From: CAZXFG01 sp964640515
GTDB lineage: Bacteria > Patescibacteriota > Patescibacteriia > Magasanikbacterales > GWA2-37-8
Assembly: GCA_964640515.1 (NCBI GenBank)
Contig: CAZXFG010000008.1
Location: 1-18,069, forward strand
Reading direction: 5' to 3'
DNA length: 18,069 nucleotides
The position numbers and the translations under genes are program-made. The notes beneath the pieces were generated by a model. It was not told where the DNA came from. It made no database searches and worked only from the letters and a program-made list of their open reading frames with translations. The number at the start of each line of letters is the position of its first letter. Within the stretch, counting starts at the first letter, position 1. Below, in pieces: positions 1-8,230 of the stretch.

Positions 1-503
1 GCTATTTGCAAAAAATGCCTGTTACGATTGAACGAGTGCCGTATAATTATGACTATTCCGAAAAAAAATTCGACGGCGTGGTAATTTCCAACGGACCAAG
101 CGATCCCACGGCTTATCAAGATACTATCAAAATTCTAAAAAAAATTTTACCGAGAAAAAAACCAATCTTGGGAATATGTTTAGGGTCCCAACTTTTAGCT
201 TTAGCCAGCGGAGCCAAAACCCACAAACTTCCTTTTGGACATCGCGGGCAAAATCAACCTTGTCTGGAGCGACGCACTAATCGCTGTTTTATCACCAGCC
301 AAAATCACGGCTATGCCATCAAAGAAAAAACCGTGCCTAAAGGATGGTATATCAACTTTCATAATATCAATGACGGGTCAGCCGAAGGTTACGCGCATGA
401 AACTCTCCCTTATTACTCTGTACAATTTCATCCTGAAGCCGCTCCCGGACCCACTGATACCGCCTGGATATTTAATAATTTTTATTCTCAAATAATTAAA
501 TAG
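1..503 (+). CDS. carA: Carbamoyl-phosphate synthase small chain, 3' part
   Basis: This is the C-terminal class I glutamine amidotransferase domain of CarA, which hydrolyses glutamine and passes ammonia to CarB for carbamoyl phosphate synthesis. The frame is open to the window edge, so the N-terminal part lies upstream. Counting from the TTG at position 6, an SNGPSDP stretch (residues 28-34) precedes GICLGSQ (56-62), which holds the nucleophile Cys58. The catalytic His142 and Glu144 lie in QFHPEAAPGPTD. The GHRGQNQP segment (78-85) is typical of CarA. The residue after LG in the nucleophile elbow is Ser where the family usually has His (GICLGHQ). The gene ends with TAG directly against the carB start, so the two subunits are probably translationally coupled. 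The identity is secure; only the 5' extent is unknown. Confidence 0.95.
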   Translation, partial: YLQKMPVTIERVPYNYDYSEKKFDGVVISNGPSDPTAYQDTIKILKKILPRKKPILGICLGSQLLALASGAKTHKLPFGHRGQNQPCLERRTNRCFITSQNHGYAIKEKTVPKGWYINFHNINDGSAEGYAHETLPYYSVQFHPEAAPGPTDTAWIFNNFYSQIIK

Positions 504-3500
504 TTGATTGTGCCTGAAAAAATTATAAAAAAAGTAATATTACTGGGTTCAGGAGGACTACGCATTGGCCAAGCCGGAGAATTTGATTATTCTGGATCAC
601 AAGCTCTTAAAGCATTCAGGGAAGAAGATATTTTTACTGTTTTGATAAATCCTAACATTGCCACCGTTCAGACGGACCAAGGTATGGCTGACTGTCTCTA
701 CTTGCAACCGCTTAATTTGACCAGCGTTACACAGATCATCAAGCGAGAAAAACCAGACGGCATTTTATTGGGTTTCGGAGGACAAACGGCTCTAAACTTA
801 GGCTTGCGACTGGAAGCTTCGGGAATATTAAAAAAATACGGAGTAGAAGTGCTAGGCACGCCAATAACCGCAATTAAAATCACAGAGGACCGCGAATTAT
901 TCAAACAAGCCCTATCCACGATCCAGATAAAGACACCTCATAGCTTTACGGCGGCTACTATTGAAGAAGCGCAGGAGGCGGCTAAAAAAATCGGCTACCC
1001 TGTGATGATGCGGAGCGGATTTTCTCTAGGAGGTCTTGATTCTGGAGTTATAAAAAACAGTAGAGAATTACACGCCCGAGCTAATGAGGCCATACATAAT
1101 TCTGGGCAGATACTGATTGAAGAATATTTGGGTGGTTGGAAAGAAATTGAATATGAAATCGTCAGAGACAAAAACGATACGGTTATCGCAGTCTGCAATA
1201 TGGAAAATCTCGACCCCATGGGAATACACACCGGGGAAAGCATTGTAGTCGCTCCTTCGCAAACCTTAAACAACACCGAATATCACCTATTGCGGGAAAT
1301 CTCCATCCGTGTCGCGCGAACTGTAGGCATTATTGGGGAATGCAATATCCAATTTGCGCTTAATCCGAAAAATGGCGACTATCGCGTCATTGAAATGAAC
1401 GCCCGCTTATCCCGTTCCAGCGCTTTGGCCTCTAAAGCCACCGGCTACCCCTTAGCTTTTATCGCCGCCAAGCTGGCGCTAGGAAAAAAATTACATGAAC
1501 TATCTAATTCAGTTACCAAAAAAACCTCGGCGTGCTTTGAACCGGCCTTAGATTATCTGGTAGTCAAAATGCCGCGCTGGGATATGAACAAATTCAAGAT
1601 CCTTAATCGCTCCATCGGGTCAGAAATGAAAAGCGTGGGCGAAGTAATGGCCATTGACCGCTCTTTCCCCGAAGCGCTGCAAAAAGCCGTGCGCATGCTG
1701 AACATCGGAGCTCATGGCCTGACTGACCACCCTTTTAAATTTAACGATTTAGAAAAAGAAATATCACAACCAACCGACAAAACCATTTTTGCCGCCTATG
1801 AGGCCCTAAAAAAAGGATACAGCGTAGAAAAAATACATAATCTATCTCAAATAGATCGCTGGTTTTTGCATCATCTGGCCGAGATAGTAAAAATTGAAAG
1901 AATAATAAAGAAAAAACCATTGACCATACAAAATTTATCTACGGCAAAAAAATTTGGATTTTCTGATAAAACTATTGCAAAATATCAACACACTACAGAA
2001 CAATCCATCCGCAAAATGCGCTTGAAAAACGAGATTATTCCCGTGATAAAACAAATTGACACACTGGGTGGAGAATTCGCCGCGGAAACAAATTATCTCT
2101 ACCTGACTTATCATGGCGTGGAAAATGATCTCCGACCCAGTAAAAAAGCGCCGGTTTTAATTATCGGTTCTGGACCATATTGCATCGGCTCTTCCGTAGA
2201 ATTTGACTGGTGTTCGGTCAATACAGCGCGGACTTTACGCAAACTTAAAGAATCGCCCATTGTCATCAATTCCAACCCGGAAACGGTTTCCACTGATTAT
2301 GACGAATCTGATCGTCTTTATCTGGAAGAACTAACATTAGAAAGAATCCAAGATATCGCTGATTGGGAAAACCCCAAAGGCATTATGGTCTCGGTGGGCG
2401 GACAAATAGCCAACAACCTCGCTCCCTTGCTCCACGCTAACGGCTACCCATTGCTTGGCACGACAGCGGAATTTATTGACCAGGCGGAAAATCGCCAAAA
2501 ATTTTCTTTGTTGTTAAATAACTTACATATTGATCAACCCGCTTGGGAGGAAGCCGGGACTTTGGAAAACGCTAAAAAATTCGCTCTGGCGGTCGGTTTT
2601 CCGGTCATTATCCGCCCTTCGTATATTCTCTCTGGGACAGCCATGAATATTGTCTACGACGAAATACAACTAAAAAATTTTTTAGAAGAAGCCGCAGTAG
2701 TATCTTCCGAATATCCGGTGGTAATTTCTAAATTTATAGACAACGCCAAGGAATTAGAAATAGACGGAGTGGCTAATAAAGGAGAAATAGTCATCTATGC
2801 CATTTCAGAACATATAGAAAACGCCGGAGTGCATTCGGGCGATGCCACTATGGTACTCCCCCCTCAACGGCTCTATCTGGAGACGGTCCGGAGCGCCAAA
2901 AATATCGCCCGGCAGATCGCTCGCTCCCTTAAAATCACCGGCCCATTTAATCTGCAATTCATCGCGAAAAATAACGAGCTTAAGGTGATCGAATGCAACC
3001 TGCGGGCTTCGCGCTCTTTTCCCTTTGTATCAAAAGTGACTAATAATAATTTCATCGCCATTGCCACGGAAGTGGCTATGGGGAAATTTCGATCCAGACA
3101 ATTCCAAACTCTGGATTTAGACCATGTTGGCGTCAAAACCCCGCAGTTCTCCTATCAGCGCATCAAAGAAGCTAACCCGGTCGCCGGAGTGGAAATGTCA
3201 TCCACCGGCGAAGTCGCTTGTTTGGGAAAAACTTATCAAGAGGCCTTTTTTACCTCTTGGCTAGCCACGGAACAAAATATTGATGGTAAAAATATTTTGC
3301 TCTCCATCAACAAAGAAAAACGGGCTGAGTTGCTGGAACAGATTATTGAATTGGACAAGCAAGACTGGAATATCTATGCCACTGAAGGAACCCATGATTT
3401 CCTTTCCAAAAACGGAATCGCCTCTACTTTTTTGTACAAAGCCGACGAAGCTAGCGAACCTAACATTCTTACGGCCATTGCTGGAGGGAAAATAGATGTC

Positions 3501-3714
3501 ATCATTAATATCCCAAGCGGCTCTGGCGGCAATCATAGCGGCGGNNNNNNNNNNCGGCGGTTTTAAGATAAGACGGCTAGCCGTCAACCAACTCCTGCCT
3601 ATTATCACCAATCGGCAAATCGCTAAACTTTTTCTATCCTGCCTTACCAGAATGGCCACAAAAAAAATTATTCCCCTATCCTGGCAGGATTACATAAATA
3701 ATTCTATCACCTAA
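504..3714 (+). CDS. carB: Carbamoyl-phosphate synthase large chain (interrupted by a 10-N gap)
   Basis: CarB makes carbamoyl phosphate from bicarbonate, ammonia and two ATP, the first step of pyrimidine synthesis. The two homologous ATP-grasp halves are visible. The first begins GSGGLRIGQAGEFDYSGSQA and ends with IEMNARLSRSSALASKATGYP. The second begins GSGPYCIGSSVEFDWCSVNTARTL and ends with ECNLRASRSFPFVSKVT. The C-terminal MGS-like allosteric domain follows, ending KIRRLAVNQLLPIITNRQIAKLF. The TTG at 504 follows the carA TAG directly; GTG at 510 is an alternative start. A run of N at 3545-3554 shifts the frame as written (frame of 504 before it, frame of 3496 after it). Both sides of the gap carry CGGCGG, and merging them gives N-H-S-G-G-F-K-I-R-R in frame and a protein of about 1064 residues, normal for CarB. 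I therefore treat it as one intact gene, not a pseudogene. Confidence 0.95.
3545..3554. other. Scaffold gap (10 N) inside carB
   Basis: Ten undetermined bases lie in the linker leading into the MGS-like domain of CarB. The left flank ends in AGCGGCGG and the right flank starts with CGGCGG, so the two contigs probably overlap by these six bases and the gap has no real length. With the overlap collapsed the reading frame is continuous. Confidence 0.9.
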
Positions 3715-3723
3715 AAATATAAG

Positions 3724-3779
3724 CGAAACTTAAAATTTCGTCAAGCCTCACAAATTGAAAAACACATTTTTCAATTTGT
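3724..3779 (+). promoter_or_regulatory. Two hairpins in the carB-pyrB spacer
   Basis: The 80-nt spacer before pyrB is the longest gap in the operon. It holds a small inverted repeat (CGAAA/TTTCG, 3724-3740). A perfect 13-bp inverted repeat with a 4-nt CACA loop follows (arms 3750-3762 and 3767-3779). No U-tract follows the second hairpin, so it is not a standard terminator. It could limit read-through, protect the downstream mRNA end after processing, or be a protein or RNA operator. The structure is seen directly; its role is inference. Confidence 0.55.
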
Positions 3780-3794
3780 CCATCCTTAAAAATT

Positions 3795-4715
3795 ATGCAC
3801 AAAACTTTTAAAGGCAGGGATATTATCTCTATTAATGAGCTTTCCAAAAAAGAGATCATGGTCGTACTAAAACACGCTGCCACTCTCAAGGCCAACCCTC
3901 AACCGAGAATACTGGAAGGATGCGTGCTGGGCAGTTGTTTTTTTGAACCATCTACCCGAACTCGCCTCTCGTTTGAGACCGCCATGCAAAGGTTGGGAGG
4001 ACGGGTTGTTGGGTTCGCCGATCCGGCTGTTACCTCAGCCAAAAAAGGCGAAACACTTTTTGACGCCATAAAAATAATCGGCCAATATGTTGATGTGATT
4101 GCCATCAGGCACCCATTAGAGGGCGCGGCCAGAAGAGCATCTGAAGCCACGGACAAACCTATAATCAATGGCGGAGACGGGGCTAATCAGCACCCCACCC
4201 AAACACTATTAGATCTCTTCTCTATTTTGGAATGCCAAAAAAAATTGAACGGATTGCAGATCGCCATGGTCGGCGACTTGAAATACGGCCGTACGGTTCA
4301 TTCTCTGACTCAAGCTTTCACTAACTTTGATACTAAATTTTATTTTGTGGCCCCCGGAGTATTGCAAATGCCTGATTACCTTTGCCACACTCTGCGTAAA
4401 AACGGCATCAAATTTTCTTTCCACGACAAAATAGAGGATGTGATAAATAAAGTAGATATTCTCTATATGACCAGGATACAGGCCGAGAGATTTGCCGACC
4501 CTCTGGACTATGAAAGAGTAAAAAACATCTTCGTCCTTAAAGCCAGCATGCTAGAAAAAGCCAAACCGAACATGAAAATTTTACATCCCTTGCCCAGGGT
4601 AAACGAAATCTCCAATGATGTGGACAAAACTAAACACGCTTACTATTTCAAACAAGCGGAAAATGGACTTTATGTGCGTCAAGCTTTATTATCCTTAGTG
4701 CTTGGCCGATTGTAA
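3795..4715 (+). CDS. pyrB: Aspartate carbamoyltransferase catalytic chain
   Basis: This enzyme condenses carbamoyl phosphate with aspartate to carbamoyl aspartate. At 306 residues it has the usual length. The carbamoyl-phosphate motif FEPSTRTR spans residues 50-57, the catalytic loop SAKKGET holds Lys84, and RHPLEGA starts at Arg105. HPTQ lies at 133-136 and HPLPR at 264-268; HPLP-R is typical of the aspartate enzyme, whereas ornithine enzymes have HCLP. The adjacent pyrI indicates an allosteric ATCase made of catalytic and regulatory chains. The ATG at 3795 follows the hairpin-bearing spacer and has no clear Shine-Dalgarno sequence. Confidence 0.97.
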   Translation: MHKTFKGRDIISINELSKKEIMVVLKHAATLKANPQPRILEGCVLGSCFFEPSTRTRLSFETAMQRLGGRVVGFADPAVTSAKKGETLFDAIKIIGQYVDVIAIRHPLEGAARRASEATDKPIINGGDGANQHPTQTLLDLFSILECQKKLNGLQIAMVGDLKYGRTVHSLTQAFTNFDTKFYFVAPGVLQMPDYLCHTLRKNGIKFSFHDKIEDVINKVDILYMTRIQAERFADPLDYERVKNIFVLKASMLEKAKPNMKILHPLPRVNEISNDVDKTKHAYYFKQAENGLYVRQALLSLVLGRL

Positions 4716-4725
4716 TTTCATCAAT

Positions 4726-5193
4726 ATGACCCAAGAAAAAAAATTATTGGTCAGCGCCATAAAAAACGGCACGGTCGTTGATCACATTACCGCCGGCAAA
4801 GCGCTATCTATCATCCGCTTATTAAATTTACTCCAACACAAAAAAATAGTGACCGTGGGACTCAACCTGCCTAGTAAATCAATGGGGTACAAAGATCTAA
4901 TAAAAGTGGAAGGAGTGGAGCTAATGCCGGAAGAAGCCAATCGATCAGCTATTTTTTCACCGGAATCTTCCGTCAATATCATCAGAAATTATAATGTGGC
5001 TAAAAAATTTTTCGTGGCTATACCAGAAAAAATTTCCCGCCTCATCATCTGCCCCAATCCGAAATGCATTACCAACCACGATCGGATGGAAAGTCTGTTT
5101 CATGTCTCTAAAGAAGGAAAAGAGATAAAATTACAATGTCACTACTGCGAAAAAATATTTTCTAACGATGAAATAAGTCAGTATAGCGTCTAA
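4726..5193 (+). CDS. pyrI: Aspartate carbamoyltransferase regulatory chain
   Basis: PyrI binds nucleotide effectors (CTP, UTP, ATP) and links catalytic trimers of ATCase. The N-terminal allosteric fold is recognisable from GTVVDHITAGKAL, the usual start of the nucleotide-binding domain. The C-terminal zinc domain carries four cysteines in two pairs, CPNPKC and CHYC, as expected. I place the start at ATG 4726, ten nt after the pyrB stop, because homology begins just behind it; a TTG at 4702 inside pyrB would add eight unlikely residues. The protein is about 155 residues, normal for the family. Feedback control of the pathway probably acts through this chain. Confidence 0.96.
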   Translation: MTQEKKLLVSAIKNGTVVDHITAGKALSIIRLLNLLQHKKIVTVGLNLPSKSMGYKDLIKVEGVELMPEEANRSAIFSPESSVNIIRNYNVAKKFFVAIPEKISRLIICPNPKCITNHDRMESLFHVSKEGKEIKLQCHYCEKIFSNDEISQYSV

Positions 5194-5194
5194 A

Positions 5195-7315
5195 ATGAAA
5201 ATAAAAACTTTCAACCATCAAACCATAGATGTTAATCTGCCGCCTAATACGGAAACCGCTGACCTGGTGGCTTTACCGGCTCTGATCGACCCTCATGTCC
5301 ATTTCCGCACCCCCGGACATGAATACAAAGAAAATTGGGAAAGCGGAGCAGTGGCGGCCCGAGCCGGTGGAATTACCACCGTATTTGACATGCCCAATAA
5401 TAATCCTTCAGCCGTGGACGCCAGCTCTTTACGCGCCAAGAAAGAATTGATTGAGCGACAATTAAAAAAAGGGGGCGTTCCACTCCGCTACTATCTATAC
5501 TTTGGCGCGACTAATGATAATTTAGATAAGATAGAGGAAGTGAAAGATGAAATAATCGGCATCAAACTGTTCATGGGATCAAGCACCGGTAATCTGTTGG
5601 TCGACCAACCAGAGACGCAGGAAAAATGGTTTGCTAAAGCCGCTCAACTAAAACTCGTACTGGCCGTGCACGCCGAAGATGAAGCGGAGATCCAAAAAGA
5701 AAAAACCCTGATACTCAACCCAACGGTTCGAGATCATTCTAAAATCCGTTCCCGCCGCGCCGTCTTAATCGCGACGGCGCGGGCCATCGCTTTGGCTAAA
5801 AAATATAGCACAAAATTATACCTCTGCCATGTTAGCACCAAGGAAGAAGTAAATTTAATCCGCCAGGCCAAGACAGAAGATGTGTTGGTCTTTGCCGAAG
5901 TCGCACCGCATCACTTATTCCTAAACGAAAATGACTACGAACAGCTTGGAAGTGGTGGCCAAATGAACCCGCCGCTCCGGACCATTGACGATAATCTGGC
6001 TTTATGGAAAGCTATAGGATGCGGCATCATAGACACCATCGGAAGCGACCACGCACCCCATACTTCAGAAGAAAAAACCCGGCCATATCCCCAGTCGCCA
6101 TCAGGCGTCCCGGGCCTGGAAACTATGCTTCCCCTACTGCTAAATGCCTACCACCAAGGAAAAATAACTTTAGAAAAAATAGTCGCCCTGACTCACCAAA
6201 ATATTCAAAAAATTTTTAACTTGCCGACCAATAATGACTGGGTGATAGTAGACTTAAAAAAAGAAAAAACTGTACAAAATGAGGAACTAAAAACTAAATG
6301 CCGCTGGTCGCCGTTCGCCGGACAAAAGTTGCGTGGTTGGCCAATAGATATAACTTCTAATCACTATATGAAACATCTAATTTCACTTAAAGAGCAAAAT
6401 AGAGGAGATCTCCTAGAGATCATTAATTTAGCTCTGGATATTAAACGACTTCACAAAAGCGGAGGGGCATTAAATATCCTACCGAACCGGACTTTAATTA
6501 TGCTCTTCCAAAAAACTTCCACCCGCACTCGACTGTCTTTTGAAGCCGGAATGACTGAATTGGGCGGGCATGGCATCTATTTGGACGCACGCAACACCCA
6601 ATTCGCGCTGACCGATTATGGAGACGAAATCCGAGCCGTAATGCGCTATGGAGATATTATGACGATCCGCGCGCTCAAAGCTGATGATGTCGTTAAAGCC
6701 GCCTCGTACAATCAAATTCCAGTCATTGACGCCTGCAGCGAAAAATATCATCCTTGCCAAGCGCTTGGGGACATTCTGACCATGATCGAACATTCTAAAG
6801 GGTTAGGAAATATTAAAAAAATCACTTGGCTCGGCATTGAGAATAATGTTTCTAACACCTTAAAATTAGCCTGCGTTAAATTGGGTATTCAAGTGGCCAT
6901 TGCCGCGCCTGAAGCCAATCCGGCCAGCGTAGACACAGAATTGAACATTATAGCCGAAGGCACAGGAAACATATTAAAAACACTAAATATCTCCGAGGCG
7001 CTCAAAAACAGCGATTATGTCCATACCGATACCTGGATGGATATGGAATTTTTTGAAAACGGAAAAGTCAAAGAACAATTTATCTCTGAATACGAACGCC
7101 GAAAACAACTATTTATGCCTTATCAGCTCAATGCCCAGGTTATAAACACCTACGCCCCTAACGCCAAAATCATGCATTGCATGCCTTGCCATATTGGATA
7201 CGAAATTACCCGTGATGCCATAGACCATCCCAACTCCATTATCTTTGACCAGGCGGAAAATCGCAGACACATTCAAAAAGCCATCATCTTGTGGCTGCTC
7301 AATAAAAACATCTAA
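5195..7315 (+). CDS. pyrC: Dihydroorotase fused to an ornithine-carbamoyltransferase-like domain
   Basis: This 706-residue ORF contains two whole enzymes. Residues 1 to about 388 are a dihydroorotase (carbamoyl aspartate to dihydroorotate). Its metal ligands are His34 and His36 (DPHVHFR), a Lys124 that could be carboxylated (GIKLFMG), His159, His212 and Asp285 (GSDHAPH). The domain ends at WSPFAGQKLRGWP. Residues 392-706 form a complete transcarbamylase of the ornithine type: STRTR at 442-446, HPCQ at 519-522, ENN at 549-551, HCMP at 661-664 and QAENRRH at 686-692. The usual ornithine-binding SMG loop reads D-M-E (616-618) within TDTWMDMEFF, so the amine substrate is uncertain. Aspartate is unlikely as substrate because HPLPR is absent and pyrB lies nearby. 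Met392 (ATG 6368) could be an internal start. Translation begins 1 nt after the pyrI stop. Confidence 0.92.
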   Translation: MKIKTFNHQTIDVNLPPNTETADLVALPALIDPHVHFRTPGHEYKENWESGAVAARAGGITTVFDMPNNNPSAVDASSLRAKKELIERQLKKGGVPLRYYLYFGATNDNLDKIEEVKDEIIGIKLFMGSSTGNLLVDQPETQEKWFAKAAQLKLVLAVHAEDEAEIQKEKTLILNPTVRDHSKIRSRRAVLIATARAIALAKKYSTKLYLCHVSTKEEVNLIRQAKTEDVLVFAEVAPHHLFLNENDYEQLGSGGQMNPPLRTIDDNLALWKAIGCGIIDTIGSDHAPHTSEEKTRPYPQSPSGVPGLETMLPLLLNAYHQGKITLEKIVALTHQNIQKIFNLPTNNDWVIVDLKKEKTVQNEELKTKCRWSPFAGQKLRGWPIDITSNHYMKHLISLKEQNRGDLLEIINLALDIKRLHKSGGALNILPNRTLIMLFQKTSTRTRLSFEAGMTELGGHGIYLDARNTQFALTDYGDEIRAVMRYGDIMTIRALKADDVVKAASYNQIPVIDACSEKYHPCQALGDILTMIEHSKGLGNIKKITWLGIENNVSNTLKLACVKLGIQVAIAAPEANPASVDTELNIIAEGTGNILKTLNISEALKNSDYVHTDTWMDMEFFENGKVKEQFISEYERRKQLFMPYQLNAQVINTYAPNAKIMHCMPCHIGYEITRDAIDHPNSIIFDQAENRRHIQKAIILWLLNKNI

Positions 7316-7320
7316 ACTAC

Positions 7321-8229
7321 ATGCTCGCCGTCAATTTCCTAAGGAGGGAGTTTACCAATCCTATTGTTTTAGCATCAGGCATTTTAGGCATGACGGCGGC
7401 GAGCTTGAATCAAGTGACCAACAATGGCGCCGGCGGCGTCACTACCAAATCAGCTTCCCTTTCTCCCCGTCCCGGCCATCCCAACCCAACTATGCTCGGA
7501 TTTGAACACTTTTTTATCAATGCCGTTGGACTATCTAACCCAGGGATGATAGAGACTGCGGAAGAAATAAAAAAATTCAAGCGATTATCCTCGGCTCCAC
7601 TCATTGTCAGCATTTTTGCCGGCACTCCGGACGAGTTTGGTGTTGCAGCAGAACAAATCTGCCAAGCTCCTTTGGATTTTTTGGAGGTCAATGTGTCCTG
7701 CCCCAATGTCAGCAAGGAATTTGGCGTGCCTTTTGCCTATTCTCCGGAAGCCGTGGAAACCATCACCAAAAAAATAAAAGAAAAATCCACCGTGCCTATA
7801 ATCATCAAACTTTCACCCAATGCTTGGAATATCGTGGAAATCGCCAAACGCGCGGAAGCCGCCGGAGCTGACGCTATCACTGCCGTCAACACAGTTAGCG
7901 GGATGACGATTGATATTGGTAGTCGCCGACCAATCTTACACAACAAACAAGGCGGAGTATCTGGCCCGGCCTTGTTCCCCATCGCCCTTAAATGCGTCTA
8001 TGACATTTACCAAGCGGTGAAAATCCCGATCATTGGTACTGGCGGGGTGACCACAGGCGAAGATGCTTTGGCCATGATTATGGCCGGCGCCACGCTGGTT
8101 GGAGTCGGGTCAGCCGTCTATTACCGCGGACCGGAGGTATTCCGCCAAATCACCACTGAAATGAAAGAATTAATGAAAAAAGACAACATCAAATCTCTGG
8201 CCGAGATAAAGGGATCGGCCCACAATTAG
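7321..8229 (+). CDS. pyrD: Dihydroorotate dehydrogenase, class 1B catalytic subunit
   Basis: PyrD oxidises dihydroorotate to orotate on FMN in the cytosol. The catalytic base is Cys127 in NVSCPNV, which marks class 1; class 2 membrane enzymes have Ser. TTKSAS (41-46), Lys163 in IIKLSP, Asn190 in AVNT, and the glycine-rich FMN phosphate sites GTGGV (239-243) and GVGSAVYYRG (261-270) are all present. No N-terminal membrane helix is seen. The next gene begins with a PyrK domain, so this is the 1B type that passes electrons through FAD and a [2Fe-2S] cluster, usually to NAD+. At 302 residues the length is normal. The start lies 5 nt after the preceding stop. Confidence 0.96.
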   Translation: MLAVNFLRREFTNPIVLASGILGMTAASLNQVTNNGAGGVTTKSASLSPRPGHPNPTMLGFEHFFINAVGLSNPGMIETAEEIKKFKRLSSAPLIVSIFAGTPDEFGVAAEQICQAPLDFLEVNVSCPNVSKEFGVPFAYSPEAVETITKKIKEKSTVPIIIKLSPNAWNIVEIAKRAEAAGADAITAVNTVSGMTIDIGSRRPILHNKQGGVSGPALFPIALKCVYDIYQAVKIPIIGTGGVTTGEDALAMIMAGATLVGVGSAVYYRGPEVFRQITTEMKELMKKDNIKSLAEIKGSAHN

Positions 8230-8230
8230 T

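Noticed and set aside
3261..3659. Minus-strand 132-residue ORF spanning the N-run
   Set aside because: It is antisense to carB, crosses unknown bases and shows no recognisable domain; the plus strand encodes clear CarB sequence on both sides.
504..3714. carB as a frameshifted pseudogene
   Set aside because: The frame change coincides with the N-run and disappears if the shared CGGCGG is merged; all domains are intact.
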